Assembly: GCF_004341845.1 (NCBI RefSeq)
Contig: NZ_SLVB01000001.1
Location: 682,001 to 746,000, forward strand
Source of the DNA: Novosphingobium sp. PhB165
GTDB lineage: Bacteria > Pseudomonadota > Alphaproteobacteria > Sphingomonadales > Sphingomonadaceae
Reading direction: 5' to 3'
Length of the DNA stretch: 64,000 nt
The position numbers and the translations under genes were made by a program. Shown piece by piece: positions 9,501-19,589 of the stretch (position 1 is the first letter of the stretch; each line of letters opens with the position of its first letter). The notes under the pieces are model-generated. The model was given only the letters and a program-made list of their open reading frames with translations. It was not told where the DNA came from and made no database searches.

Positions 9501-10795
9501 GCATTCGCTACAACGGCCCGGCCGATACCTTGTTCTCCTTCATCGGGCAGGCGGGCCAGACGCTGAGCGGGCCGATCGGGCTTGCAGCCGACTTCTCGTG
9601 CAAGCTTTCCGACCCCTGCGTAAATGGCCTTATCAAGGGTCGGGACCTGACTTACGAATATCAGGCCTTCGGTACCAGACTGACCAACATGAACCTCGAA
9701 GGCCGTTTCACCGGCAACAGTTTCGAGCTTCAGTCACTTAGCGCCAATGCCGGCAACGGCACCGTGAGCGCCAGCGGCCGGATGAGCCTTTCGGCAGCGG
9801 AAGGCTATCCGATGGCGCTGACGGTCACGCTGGATCGGGCCCGGCTGGCGCGCAGCGCGTCGCTGTCGGCAAGCGCCACGGGTACTCTCAACCTGACCAA
9901 GCATGCCGGCGAAAAGGCGCTGCTCTCGGGCGAACTGAGGTTGCCGGAAACCCGATACGAGATCGTTCGCGAGGGGGCGGTGGAAATTCCGCGTCTCACC
10001 GGCGTCCGCTTCAAGCCGAAGTCCGGCCCAACGCGCGTCACCGGCGACGAACAAGCCGAGCAGATTGCATCCGCATTCTCGACCCTCCGTCTAGACCTGC
10101 ACCTCCGGGCGTCGGACAAGCTCTACGTTTCAGGCATGGGGCTCGATTCCGAATGGAGCGCGGACTTCACGGTAGGCGGCACCACAGCGGCGCCGACGAT
10201 GACCGGCGATGTTACACTGATCCGCGGCAACCTCGATTTCGCCGGCCGCTCGTTCAGCATTTCCGAGGGCAAGATCACATTCAACGGCGGACGCACGATC
10301 GATCCCTCGGTGGCGATCACGGCAACCGAATCGATCGAGGACGTCAACGTGACGGTTTCGGTCTCCGGCCGTGCGTTCAATCCGCAGATCGAATTCAGCT
10401 CCGAGCCGAGCCTGCCTGAGGACGAGATCCTGTCGCGCATTCTGTTCGGCAGTTCGATCGCCAACCTTTCGGCGATCCAGGCGGTTCAGCTTGCCACATC
10501 GCTCAATTCGCTGCGGGCGAGTGGCGGGGGGCTCAATCCGCTGGGCAAGCTGCGTTCGGCGACGGGGATCGACCGCCTGCGTATTCTCAGCCCGGACGAG
10601 GCGAGCGGGCGCGGCACAGCATTGGCAGCGGGCCAGTACATAACCGACGACATCTATGTCGAGCTGATCACTGACGCGCGCGGCTTTACCGCGACCCAGC
10701 TGGAAGTCAGCGTGACCCGCTGGTTGTCGGTGCTGAGCCAGGCGGGTGGTTCGGGCGTCAACTCGCTCAGCGTGAAGATCAAGAAGGACTACTGA
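6521..10795 (+). CDS. tamB: TamB-like translocation and assembly module protein (DUF490/AsmA-like)
   Basis: A 1424-residue protein anchored by one N-terminal transmembrane helix (about residues 45-67, TIVGLLLGTVVLAAAVIFG) with the rest periplasmic. The long middle is repetitive beta-strand sequence expected to form the lipid-binding groove of the AsmA/TamB bridge superfamily. The C-terminus holds the DUF490 signature, including PEDEILSRILFG and SVAITATES. It should span the periplasm and join TamA in the outer membrane; transport of phospholipids is an alternative role proposed for the family. It overlaps tamA by 1 base and the following small lipoprotein gene by 1 base, so all three are probably one operon. 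Confidence 0.93.
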   Translation: MIEDDDTLPPENEDEIGGEELDQSRRARPSLGRRLRIRALKTIVGLLLGTVVLAAAVIFGIDTGPGHRFVAEQIAGLRFENGMRIKVGRIEGSLYSRMTLHDLSVSDPQGEFLFSPQIDVDWRPFAYLRRHVDVRSATTERMILRRTPKFLPTPPSNEPLLPDLDIDVGRLKIGRFIAEPPVAGVRRILTVDGRAHIADGRAQVFAKGGTIAIEGKQGGDRFDLELDAVPAKNRLALKADLDAPTGGVIAALGGFKQPLRFRLDGKGDWKAWDGQFEADLAGSEMARLALTARNGTFGIKGPTQIARLFTGPTAGLLGPITNLDLTAALDQRRAKLSGLVSSDAFTLRPDGVVDLSKNSFDNLRLQFVLLKPTVMAKNLSGSGLTASLALDGAFTRPRVAYRINAARLKMNDMGLEGLTAEGAARVNADRIMIPVAARVQRIVGLDTVAGGTLANVRLDGDLAIQGTRILSDNMRIRSDRIDAKLILAADVAKGLYTGAIDGRIDNYRLESVGIFDIRTNMDLKSERSGFALEGTVQARSRKLLNSSLENFLGGNFAASSRVRYGSDGIVHFSSLRLNAPDLKVADGQGSWSPDGRISLNARGTSQRYGALGVRVDGTIANPDAHVTAEHPGLGIGLANLDARITGVHGGYRFDLTSDTDYGPLKADVTLHMGAQLAMQINSANLGGVDFAGQLTQTAAGPFAGELTAQGNGIGGALRLAAEGKYQAVDFNLRAKDAVFPGPANLSVGSALIDGRAILYDKPTVVADAQLAGTRIGAFDLAAARVLVDYRDGRGQAKALIEGVSGVPFRLGVNADLAPDLWRVALQGRVRGQSLRTLSPARIVPGKDGYELLPTTLTFGRGTARVAGRYGDGGIKLESRLETFDVGAVNAFVPGYGLGGSASGSLDFEQTSSSAFPRADARLTVTDFTRTSSNTVSQPVDINFLGKLVPDGGEAHAVIRRRGSVIGRLAATLRPLPSGEGSWMSRLLEAPLGGGIRYNGPADTLFSFIGQAGQTLSGPIGLAADFSCKLSDPCVNGLIKGRDLTYEYQAFGTRLTNMNLEGRFTGNSFELQSLSANAGNGTVSASGRMSLSAAEGYPMALTVTLDRARLARSASLSASATGTLNLTKHAGEKALLSGELRLPETRYEIVREGAVEIPRLTGVRFKPKSGPTRVTGDEQAEQIASAFSTLRLDLHLRASDKLYVSGMGLDSEWSADFTVGGTTAAPTMTGDVTLIRGNLDFAGRSFSISEGKITFNGGRTIDPSVAITATESIEDVNVTVSVSGRAFNPQIEFSSEPSLPEDEILSRILFGSSIANLSAIQAVQLATSLNSLRASGGGLNPLGKLRSATGIDRLRILSPDEASGRGTALAAGQYITDDIYVELITDARGFTATQLEVSVTRWLSVLSQAGGSGVNSLSVKIKKDY

Positions 10796-10983
10796 TGCGG
10801 CGGGCGATCCTCTGTGTCGTATCGCTGGCGGCGCTTGCCGGTTGTCACCGCGAGCCGACGTTCGACGAGCGCTACGCTGCAGCCCGCGCGAAGATCGATA
10901 CGACGGCGCGGGAGATCGAGGCGCAGGCCTCGGGCTCGGCGGTGCCGACTGCGGAAGAAGATGACGTCGGGGCCGCGAAATAA
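10795..10983 (+). CDS. Small lipoprotein coupled to tamB
   Basis: A 62-residue protein with a short signal peptide and the lipobox LAGC; lipidation is expected at Cys17, leaving a mature peptide of about 46 residues that is charged, Ala/Glu-rich and probably helical. No named family is recognised. Its ATG overlaps the tamB stop (TGATG), which argues for translational coupling and real expression. The residue after Cys is His, so an outer-membrane destination is likely by the usual +2 rule, though this rule is less tested outside enterobacteria. A structural or chaperone role beside TamA/TamB is an inference from position only. Confidence 0.72.
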   Translation: MRRAILCVVSLAALAGCHREPTFDERYAAARAKIDTTAREIEAQASGSAVPTAEEDDVGAAK

Positions 10984-11240
10984 GGGCTCAGGCGGCCCGT
11001 GAAGGCGCAGGCTGAGCGGTACGGTCCCGGTAGACGTTTTCCCGAATTCGGCGCGTGGCGGCTATGGCAGGGAAAATTTCCCGAGCAGAGCGATGCCCTT
11101 TGGGCGCCGAGCTCGCCTCAGGCAGCTTTCAGCTCCTGCAGCGTCATGCGCGCGCATAACGACGGCTACGATAAACCGCGCGGATGCCGATTCGAACGGA
11201 TGAAGGAAGAGGGGCCTAAACGGCGCCCGGAATGCCTCGC
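10984..11240. other. Intergenic stretch between the tam operon and the tRNA genes
   Basis: About 260 bases with no convincing gene. Short open frames here lack ribosome sites and family resemblance. On the minus strand a 9-codon frame ending LQELKAA is visible at about 11121-11150 and could be a gene remnant, but it is too short to call. An imperfect GGGAAAATTTCCC inverted sequence lies near 11070. Confidence 0.4.
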
Positions 11241-11258
11241 AAACAAACCCGAAACGGG
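11241..11258 (-). terminator. Possible terminator of the tRNA-Lys cluster
   Basis: A short 4-bp CCCG/CGGG stem with a 3-base loop (11248-11258), followed on the minus strand by TTTGTTT. It lies about 25 bases after the last tRNA of the cluster in the direction of transcription. The stem is weak, so this is tentative. Confidence 0.35.
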
Positions 11259-11282
11259 ATGATGTTCTTTTTAGGGAGGCGG

Positions 11283-11358
<76 letters not shown>

Positions 11359-11386
11359 ACACGCGTTGCCGCGTAAGGTACGGAAA

Positions 11387-11462
<76 letters not shown>

Positions 11463-11487
11463 ACACGTTTCCGCGTAAGGACAGGAC

Positions 11488-11563
<76 letters not shown>

Positions 11564-11677
11564 ACACTTTGCCCTGGCCGGGCTGCCGTTTCAGAGCCTT
11601 GCGGGCTCCTCCTCGGCGGCGGAGAGGCTCCTATAGCGGCAAAAATTTGGATGGGAAGGGGGTAGTTTCAGATTTTT

Positions 11678-12790
11678 TCAGGAAATGCTTTTTGGTCGGC
11701 TGCTCCAGCGGTTGATCGCCATGAGCGTGCCGATGCAGATCATGTTGGTCATCATGGAGGTGCCGCCGTGGCTCATGAACGGCAGCGGGATTCCCACCAC
11801 CGGGGCAAGGCCCATGACCATCATCAGGTTGATCGCGACGTAGAAGAAGATCGTCGCGGTCATGCCGGCAGCCAGCAGGCTGGAGAAGCGGTCAGGCGCA
11901 TTGCGGGCGACTCGCGTGCCCCAGGTCAGCACCACCGCGAATACGAACAGTACGAAGTAGCCGCCGACCATGCCCCATTCCTCTGCCATGGTGGCAAAGA
12001 CGAAGTCGGTATGCGGCTCAGGCAGGTATTGCAGGTGGCTCTGCGACCCGTTGCCGAATCCCTTGCCGAAAATGCCGCCGGATCCGATCGCGATCTTCGA
12101 CTGGGTGATGTGATAGCCGGTGCCCAGCGGATCGCTTTCGGGATCCATGAAGGTCAGCACGCGGTTGCGCTGGTAGTCGTGCAGCAGCGTGAAGAACGCG
12201 ATGGGGCCCGCGATCAGTCCGCTGAGGCCCGCGCCGACGAACCACCACATCGGCAGTCCCGCCAGGAACATCGTCACTGCGCCGCCGAAACAGATGGCGA
12301 GGGCGGTGCCAAGGTCGGGCTGGATCGCCACGAAAGCGACCGGCAGCACGATGAGCAGGCCCGCCGGGACGAGGCCGCGCCAGCTTGCCGTCATCGCATG
12401 CGGCAGGGTTTCGTAGAAGCGCGCCAGCACCAGCACGATGGCCGGTTTCATCAGTTCCGAAGGCTGGAGCGTCATGAAGCCAAGGTTGAGCCACCGCTGG
12501 CTACCGCCACCGACAGCGCCGATCGCCTCGACCAACACCAGCAGGATGACGATGGCGCCGTAGAGCGGATAGGCCACCGTGCGGAAGAAATCCCGGCTGA
12601 AGCGGGAGATCACGATGGCCATGCCCAGAAACACGATAAATCGCAGCACATGGCTGAGTGCGTAAGGCTGAAGGCTGCCGCCTGCGGCCGAATAGAGCAC
12701 CGCCGCACCCAGTGAAACCAGCCCCATCAGCGGCACCAGCATGCCCCAGGGCTGGCGGGCGATGGTGTCGGGGACGATGGTACGGCTCAT
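11678..12790 (-). CDS. rodA: Rod shape-determining protein RodA (SEDS peptidoglycan glycosyltransferase)
   Basis: A 370-residue SEDS-family polytopic membrane protein that polymerises lipid II during side-wall growth. Family marks include QPSELMKPA, the IQPDLGTA motif with the catalytic-type Asp, and the C-terminal GIPLPFMSHGGTSM. About ten hydrophobic segments are seen, and the length is normal. Its ATG overlaps the mrdA stop (ATGA at 12787-12790), matching the obligate pairing of RodA with PBP2. It is the last gene of the mreB-mreC-mreD-mrdA-rodA set. Confidence 0.96.
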   Translation of the reverse strand: MSRTIVPDTIARQPWGMLVPLMGLVSLGAAVLYSAAGGSLQPYALSHVLRFIVFLGMAIVISRFSRDFFRTVAYPLYGAIVILLVLVEAIGAVGGGSQRWLNLGFMTLQPSELMKPAIVLVLARFYETLPHAMTASWRGLVPAGLLIVLPVAFVAIQPDLGTALAICFGGAVTMFLAGLPMWWFVGAGLSGLIAGPIAFFTLLHDYQRNRVLTFMDPESDPLGTGYHITQSKIAIGSGGIFGKGFGNGSQSHLQYLPEPHTDFVFATMAEEWGMVGGYFVLFVFAVVLTWGTRVARNAPDRFSSLLAAGMTATIFFYVAINLMMVMGLAPVVGIPLPFMSHGGTSMMTNMICIGTLMAINRWSSRPKSIS

Positions 12791-14904
12791 TGCGGAGTTC
12801 CGGGAGTTTGCACGGTACCGGCAGCGGCGGACGGAGAAGCGGCGGGCGCGGGCGAGGGGGGCGGCGCCGGATTGTCAGCCGCCACCGGTTCGGGAGCGGG
12901 CGACTGGGCGTCGCGCACGATCGGCTGCTGTGCTTCCGCCGTCGATTCGGCCTGCTGGACGGCCAGGTTCTCCTGCTCCGGCGAAACTGCAGGCGCGCCC
13001 ACGCCATATTCGGTGGCGTACTTGCGGTAGCGCGCCTCAAGACGCTGCTGCGCCGTGCCGCCCCAGTCCTTCTCGAAGCCTTCGAGTACCTCCATGGCCT
13101 TCTGCTTGTCCCACAGGTAGGTCATGACGTCACGCGCGATGGGGTAGGCCGCGCCCGAACCACCACCATGTTCGATAGCCACGGCGATGGCATAACGCGG
13201 ATTGTCGAAGGGGGCGAAGCAGATGAAGTGGCCGTGGTCGCGATGCTTCCACTGGCCGCCCTTGCCGTTGCCGAAGTTGAGACCGACGACTTGCGCCGTA
13301 CCGGTCTTGCCCGCCATCAGCACGCCGGGAATAGGAATACGTGCCTTGCCAGCCGTACCGCGTCCGTTGACCACTTCGTTCATCGCCGAGTGAATAAGGT
13401 CAAGGTGCTCTTGCTTGACGCCGAGCGATTCGGGCGGCGCATCGTGCGCGCCGTGGATCAGGCGCGGCATCAGCTTCTTGCCGCTGGCGATTCGCGAGAC
13501 TTGCATCGCCTGCTGGAGCGGATTGACCAGGAAGTAGCCCTGACCGATCGTCGCGTTGACGGTGTCGAACACGGCCCAGGGCTTGCCGTACTTGCGTTCC
13601 TTCCAGGCCGGATCGGGCACGGTACCGTAAGACTGGCCGCTGACCGGCAGCGGGAATTCCTGCCCGAGCCCAAGCCGGCGCGCCATCGCCGCGATCGGGT
13701 CCATGCCCATGCGCTGGGCGAAGTTGTAGAAGTAGACGTCGCAGCTCTGGTAGATGCCTTTCAGCATGTTGACCTGGCCGTGACCGTGGTGGTTCCAGCA
13801 GTGGAACACGCGGTTGCCCACGCGCAGGCCGCCGTTGCAGACGACCGATTCGTTCGGGTCGAGCCCGGCTTCGAGGAACGAGAGCGCCACCATCGGCTTT
13901 ACCGTCGAACCCGGCGGATAGAGGCCGCGCAGCACCTTGTTGCGCAAGGGCACGTGGTCGTCGTCCGACAGCATCTTCCATTCGAGGCGGCCGATGCCGT
14001 CCGAGAAGCTGTTGGGATCGTAGCTGGGCATCGAGGCCATCGCCAGGATGTCGCCATTGGTGCAGTCGATCACCACGACCGAGCCCGATTCGAGGCCGAT
14101 GCGCCGGGAGGCATAGTCCTGAAGCCCGGCGTCGATGGTGAGTTTGATGGTTTTGCCCGGAACGTCCTCGCGCGTGTCGAGGTCGCGAACGATGCGACCG
14201 GAGGCGGTCACTTCGACTCGGCGGGCGCCCGGTTTACCGCGCAGATCCTTCTCGAAATACTTTTCGAGCCCGTCCTTGCCGACCTTGTAACCCGGCGTGA
14301 TGAGGACTGGATCGCGATCCTTCTCGTATTCCTCTGCCGAAGCGGGGCCGACATAGCCGACCAGGTGACCGACCGAGGATCCGGTAGGATAATAGCGCGA
14401 AAAGCCGCGCTGCGTGACGACGCCGGGCAGATCGGGCAGGCGCACGCTGACAGCGGCGAACCGCTCGAAATCGAGGCCGCTGGCAACTTCGACAGGCGCG
14501 AAACCGCGCGACTTGTCGATCTTGTCTTCCAGATCCTGCATCGCGATCGGCGTAAGGCTGAGCAACTGGCCCAGCGTCGCCAGCGTGTGGGCGCTGTCCA
14601 CCATGCGCTCGGGAATCACGTCGACGCGAAAGTCGGCCCGATTGGAGGCGAGGGGGGTGCCGAATCGGTCGAGAATCCAGCCACGGCGTGGCGGGATCAG
14701 CGAGAGGTTGACGCGGTTGCTCTCGGCTTCGAGCTTGTACTTCTCGTTCTGTCCGATCGCGAGGTAGGCCATGCGGCTTGCCAGCAGCACGCCGATGCCG
14801 CCCTGAATGCCGCCTACGACCAGGCTGCGCCGGTCGAAGCTGTTGCGCAGCGTACCGGCGCTGACGTGGCGCGGCTGAATGAGGCGCCGGAAGTTGATCT
14901 TCAT
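12787..14904 (-). CDS. mrdA: Penicillin-binding protein 2 (peptidoglycan transpeptidase)
   Basis: A 705-residue class B PBP that crosslinks peptidoglycan in the elongasome. It has an N-terminal membrane anchor (about residues 28-48), a pedestal domain beginning RRGWILDRFGTPLA, and a transpeptidase domain. The active-site serine is in GSTVKPM (SxxK), the second motif is SCD in YQSCDVYFYN, and the third is KTG in AGKTGTAQ. A Pro/Ala/Gln-rich low-complexity tail of about 70 residues follows, longer than in E. coli PBP2. The start at 14904 overlaps the mreD stop by 4 bases; upstream in-frame codons lie inside mreD and are rejected. Confidence 0.95.
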   Translation of the reverse strand: MKINFRRLIQPRHVSAGTLRNSFDRRSLVVGGIQGGIGVLLASRMAYLAIGQNEKYKLEAESNRVNLSLIPPRRGWILDRFGTPLASNRADFRVDVIPERMVDSAHTLATLGQLLSLTPIAMQDLEDKIDKSRGFAPVEVASGLDFERFAAVSVRLPDLPGVVTQRGFSRYYPTGSSVGHLVGYVGPASAEEYEKDRDPVLITPGYKVGKDGLEKYFEKDLRGKPGARRVEVTASGRIVRDLDTREDVPGKTIKLTIDAGLQDYASRRIGLESGSVVVIDCTNGDILAMASMPSYDPNSFSDGIGRLEWKMLSDDDHVPLRNKVLRGLYPPGSTVKPMVALSFLEAGLDPNESVVCNGGLRVGNRVFHCWNHHGHGQVNMLKGIYQSCDVYFYNFAQRMGMDPIAAMARRLGLGQEFPLPVSGQSYGTVPDPAWKERKYGKPWAVFDTVNATIGQGYFLVNPLQQAMQVSRIASGKKLMPRLIHGAHDAPPESLGVKQEHLDLIHSAMNEVVNGRGTAGKARIPIPGVLMAGKTGTAQVVGLNFGNGKGGQWKHRDHGHFICFAPFDNPRYAIAVAIEHGGGSGAAYPIARDVMTYLWDKQKAMEVLEGFEKDWGGTAQQRLEARYRKYATEYGVGAPAVSPEQENLAVQQAESTAEAQQPIVRDAQSPAPEPVAADNPAPPPSPAPAASPSAAAGTVQTPGTPQ

Positions 14905-15446
14905 CGCGAGACCAGGAACGGGGTCAGGCGGAAGCGGTCGGAAATGGCGACAAAGCGCCCAACAAGCGGATAAGCGAGCACGGCAATCACGATCTGCGGC
15001 ACGATGACACGAATGGGGGAAGCCGCGCCGCCGAAATTGGCCAGAGCGAGGCAGAGCACGATATACGCGATGATCAGGCCATTTGCCATCAGCCACTCGA
15101 TGACAAAATTGCGCCAGGGAAGACGGTTTTCGACAAGATCGAGGACGATCGACGAGGCCGACCAGAGCAAGACCGCGCAGCCGAAGGGCTGGCCGGAGAA
15201 CAGGTCATCGAACAGACCCAGTGGCAGACCCGCCCAGATCGGCAGAAGTCCGGGGCGGAGCTGGTGCCAGGACAGGAAGATCAGGTAGCCGATCGGCGGC
15301 ATCACCGGGGCGGACGCGATCATCAGCCAGGACGGAACCAGCGATCCCAGCAGGACCGTCAGCCACGGCACCGTGCGCGCCATCAGCGGCCAGGGCGCAC
15401 GGTTGATGCTCCGCCGCGCGTGGTTACGGGCTGTCTTGAACGACAT
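14901..15446 (-). CDS. mreD: Rod shape-determining protein MreD
   Basis: A 181-residue inner-membrane protein with about five hydrophobic segments and the MreD-like stretch LPLGLFDDLFSGQPFG. It links MreC to the RodA-PBP2 synthase in the elongasome. It overlaps mreC by 1 base at its start and mrdA by 4 bases at its end. Family sequence conservation is low, so operon position carries much of the assignment. Confidence 0.93.
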   Translation of the reverse strand: MSFKTARNHARRSINRAPWPLMARTVPWLTVLLGSLVPSWLMIASAPVMPPIGYLIFLSWHQLRPGLLPIWAGLPLGLFDDLFSGQPFGCAVLLWSASSIVLDLVENRLPWRNFVIEWLMANGLIIAYIVLCLALANFGGAASPIRVIVPQIVIAVLAYPLVGRFVAISDRFRLTPFLVSR

Positions 15447-16342
15447 CAGCGCTTACCCAAGGGTTTGCCATCGGGGCTCACCGCAGGCGGCGGCGGCGGA
15501 GGCGGTGCCCATGCCCTTTCGACCATGACGTAGTCGGTGTCCGAGGGGTTGCTGAGCACACGGGCCATGGCGCCGTCGCGCAGCAGGTCGGTGACGATCG
15601 CCATCGGCGTTCCCGGCCGGTACAGACCGCCCGAGCCCGAGGTTACGAGCACGTCACCCTTCTTGAGCGGATTGATGCCGAGGTTGATCAGGCGGATCCG
15701 CAGCGTGCCGTCGGCCGCGCCTTGCGCGAAGGCGGGGACGCCGTCGGTCGCCCGGCGGACGGGGACAAGGCTCTCGCTGTCGGTAATCAGCAGCACGCGC
15801 GAGCTTGACGCGCCCACTTCGAGCACGCGCCCGACCAGACCCATTGGCGAGCGCACCGGCATGCCGGTGATCACGCCCTTGTCGCGGCCTGCGCCCAGCG
15901 TCGCATAGCGACGGGTGCTGGCGCCGGTGGAGGCGGTCAGCCGCGAGAACGCGACCGGAGTCGCATCACCGTCGCGAATGCCGAGCAGGGCTTTCAGGCG
16001 CTGGTTCTCGGCATTGGTGGCCTGTGCCTGCACGAGGCGCACTTTGGCTTCGTCAAGCTCGCGGCGGATGCGCGCGTTCTCGCTGCCGGAATGCAGGAAT
16101 CCGGAAATCTCGGCCAAGGTGTTGCGGCCGAGTTCCCGCCCGCCGGCCGCAGCCTGGCTGGCTGGCTCGGTCGCATCGCTGGCAAAACCGCGCAGCGAGG
16201 AAAACATGTCGGGGTTGACCAGCGAGACCACCACGAGGCCGATGCCCACGACCGCGCCCAGCACGCCCGCAGAATAGCTCAGGAAAGTGGAATATTGCGC
16301 CCTGCGCGAATAGCTGGAGCGCCTGTTTGCGGGCGGCGCCAT
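15446..16342 (-). CDS. mreC: Rod shape-determining protein MreC
   Basis: A 298-residue bitopic protein with an N-terminal transmembrane helix at about residues 22-44, then a coiled-coil region (about 70-105) and the MreC beta domain. The beta domain includes GRDKGVITGMPV and VLVTSGSGGLYRPGTP. It organises PBP2 in the periplasm. The ATG at 16342 is preceded by AGGAG at a suitable distance; an upstream in-frame TTG at 16363 is less likely. A short run of six prolines occurs near the C-terminus (APPPPPP). Confidence 0.94.
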   Translation of the reverse strand: MAPPANRRSSYSRRAQYSTFLSYSAGVLGAVVGIGLVVVSLVNPDMFSSLRGFASDATEPASQAAAGGRELGRNTLAEISGFLHSGSENARIRRELDEAKVRLVQAQATNAENQRLKALLGIRDGDATPVAFSRLTASTGASTRRYATLGAGRDKGVITGMPVRSPMGLVGRVLEVGASSSRVLLITDSESLVPVRRATDGVPAFAQGAADGTLRIRLINLGINPLKKGDVLVTSGSGGLYRPGTPMAIVTDLLRDGAMARVLSNPSDTDYVMVERAWAPPPPPPPAVSPDGKPLGKR

Positions 16343-16464
16343 GCGCCATGCACTCCTGAACAATGGGCGGACGGACCGCCGTTAATGGCCTTGCCGACGA
16401 AACCTTCGCCGGAATCAAATGCGGGCGGCGCGAGCCCTCATGGCCGCGCCGCCCGCGCGAACGC

Positions 16465-17592
<1,128 letters not shown>

Positions 17593-17774
17593 TTAGACCA
17601 TCGATTTGCGAAACGCCAAAATTTTGTGTCGTTTTTTGGGGGGAATCCGCAGGGGCCTGTCTCGAAATCCCCGCGCTTCGTCGCTAGGGACTGGAACAGT
17701 TCGTGAATGCGGCGCCGGACCCGATGGAACCGCCCTGCGAAGCACCCCTCCGCTGCCGAACCAGAGACCTGAAA

Positions 17775-19589
17775 ATGCCCACGATCCGCCGCCTTCCCGA
17801 GCACCTTGTGAACCGCATCGCCGCGGGCGAGGTTGTCGAGCGACCCGCTTCGGCGCTCAAGGAACTGGTCGAAAACGCGATTGACGCGGGATCGACCGAG
17901 ATCACCGTGCGTCTGGCCTCAGGCGGGCTCGACATGATCGAGGTGACGGACGACGGCTGCGGCATGCGGCCTGACGAGATCGCCTTGGCGCTGGAACGCC
18001 ACGCGACATCGAAATTGCCCGACGAGGCGATCGAGCTGGTGACGACGCTTGGCTTCCGGGGCGAGGCCTTGCCCTCGATCGGCTCGGTGGCGCGGCTGAC
18101 CATCGAAAGCCGCCCACACGATGCCTCCGAAGGCTGGAAGCGGGTGGTCGATCATGGCGTGGTCGCCGTGGATTCGCCTGCCGCGCTGCCGCCGGGAACC
18201 CGCATCCGGGTCGAGGATCTGTTCGGCAAAGTGCCCGCGCGCCGCAAGTTCCTGCGCTCGCCGCGGTCCGAATATGCCGCTTGCCAGGACGTGGTTCGCC
18301 GCCTTGCCATGGCCCGGCCCGACATAGGCTTCACGCTGGAGCACGAAGGACGCCGCGTTCTGGCGGTACAGCCGCGCGAGGAACTGGCGTCGCGCGTCGC
18401 GCGGCTCGTTGCCCGCGAACTGGCTGACGATGGCGTGCTGATCGATGCCGAGCGCGGTTCCGCGCGGCTTACGGGTGTCGCGGGCCTGCCGACCTACAAT
18501 CGCGGCGTTGCCGATCATCAGTACCTGTTCGTCAACGGGCGGCCGGTGAAGGACCGCCTGCTGGTGGGCGCGGTGCGCGGTGCCTATTCGGACATGCTGG
18601 CGCGCGACCGGCATGCCGTGCTGGCGCTATTTCTTGAGATTCCACCTGAGGAAGTCGACGTAAACGTCCATCCGGCCAAGACCGAGGTGCGCTTCCGCGA
18701 TCCCGCCTTTATTCGCGGCTTCCTTGTGGGCGCGCTGCGCCATGCGCTCGAATCGGCCGGGCAGAAAAGCGCGCAGCCCCCGCAGGCCGCCGCCATGAAC
18801 ATGTGGCAGGTCGAACCGGTGGCGCCCGAGCCCGCCCCGGCTCTGGGTTCGCTCTTCGCGCGGCAATATGCGCCTACTCCGAGTCGTCCGATGGCGCCGC
18901 GTGTGGCCGAAGCCGGAGCTGTCTGGCGCTCCTACGAGGCGGAAATGATGGCCGAGCCCTCGGGCCGCGCCGAACCCGCGCCCGAGGATGCGGATGAGGC
19001 GGTCAGCTATCCGCTGGGCGTTGCGCGCGGGCAGGTGGCAGGCACCTATATCGTGGCCGAGGCCGAGGACGGTCTCGTCATCGTCGACCAGCATGCCGCG
19101 CACGAACGCCTCGTGCTCGAACGGCTCAAGGCCGCCGGTGCCGAGGAAGCCATGGTGCGCAGCCAGGCCCTGTTGCTGCCCGAAGTGGTCGAACTGGAAG
19201 AGGCCGCCTGCGACGCGCTGGAAGACAAGATCGCTGAGTTGGCCCGCTACGGCCTCTCGCTAGAACGCTTCGGGCCCTCCGCGATGCTGGTGCGCGCGGT
19301 GCCATCGGTGCTGGGCAAGAGCGATGTACATGCGCTGGTCCGCGACGTAGCCGACGATCTTGCCAAGAACGGCGATGCATTGCTGCTGGGCGAAAGGCTC
19401 GATCTGGTGCTGGCGACGATGGCCTGCCACGGCTCGGTGCGGGCTGGGCGCTCGCTCTCGGTTGCCGAGATGAATGCACTGCTGCGCGAAATGGAGCGCA
19501 CGCCGCGTTCGGGCCAATGCAACCATGGCCGCCCTACGTGGGTTAAACTGGCCAACCAGGATATCGAGAAGCTCTTCGGACGAAAATGA
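17775..19589 (+). CDS. mutL: DNA mismatch repair protein MutL
   Basis: A 604-residue GHKL ATPase that couples MutS mismatch recognition to downstream strand excision. The N-terminal domain has ELVENAIDAGST (motif I), DDGCGM (motif II), TLGFRGEALPSIGSV (motif III) and a later HPAKTEVRF. A Pro/Ala linker at about 345-420 joins the C-terminal dimer domain. That domain contains QHAAHERL and ACHGSVRAGR, the zinc and endonuclease-site type residues expected in MutL proteins of organisms without MutH. The ATG at 17775 is preferred; an in-frame GTG at 17703 would add 24 residues unlike the family. The stop overlaps the next gene. Confidence 0.96.
   Translation: MPTIRRLPEHLVNRIAAGEVVERPASALKELVENAIDAGSTEITVRLASGGLDMIEVTDDGCGMRPDEIALALERHATSKLPDEAIELVTTLGFRGEALPSIGSVARLTIESRPHDASEGWKRVVDHGVVAVDSPAALPPGTRIRVEDLFGKVPARRKFLRSPRSEYAACQDVVRRLAMARPDIGFTLEHEGRRVLAVQPREELASRVARLVARELADDGVLIDAERGSARLTGVAGLPTYNRGVADHQYLFVNGRPVKDRLLVGAVRGAYSDMLARDRHAVLALFLEIPPEEVDVNVHPAKTEVRFRDPAFIRGFLVGALRHALESAGQKSAQPPQAAAMNMWQVEPVAPEPAPALGSLFARQYAPTPSRPMAPRVAEAGAVWRSYEAEMMAEPSGRAEPAPEDADEAVSYPLGVARGQVAGTYIVAEAEDGLVIVDQHAAHERLVLERLKAAGAEEAMVRSQALLLPEVVELEEAACDALEDKIAELARYGLSLERFGPSAMLVRAVPSVLGKSDVHALVRDVADDLAKNGDALLLGERLDLVLATMACHGSVRAGRSLSVAEMNALLREMERTPRSGQCNHGRPTWVKLANQDIEKLFGRK

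Noticed and set aside
10999..11262. 87-codon plus-strand open frame between tam operon and tRNAs
   Set aside because: No family match, no ribosome site, odd composition; treated as non-coding.
12658..14973. 771-codon plus-strand open frame opposite mrdA/rodA
   Set aside because: Antisense shadow of the clear PBP2 gene; His/Arg-rich composition is typical of such shadows.
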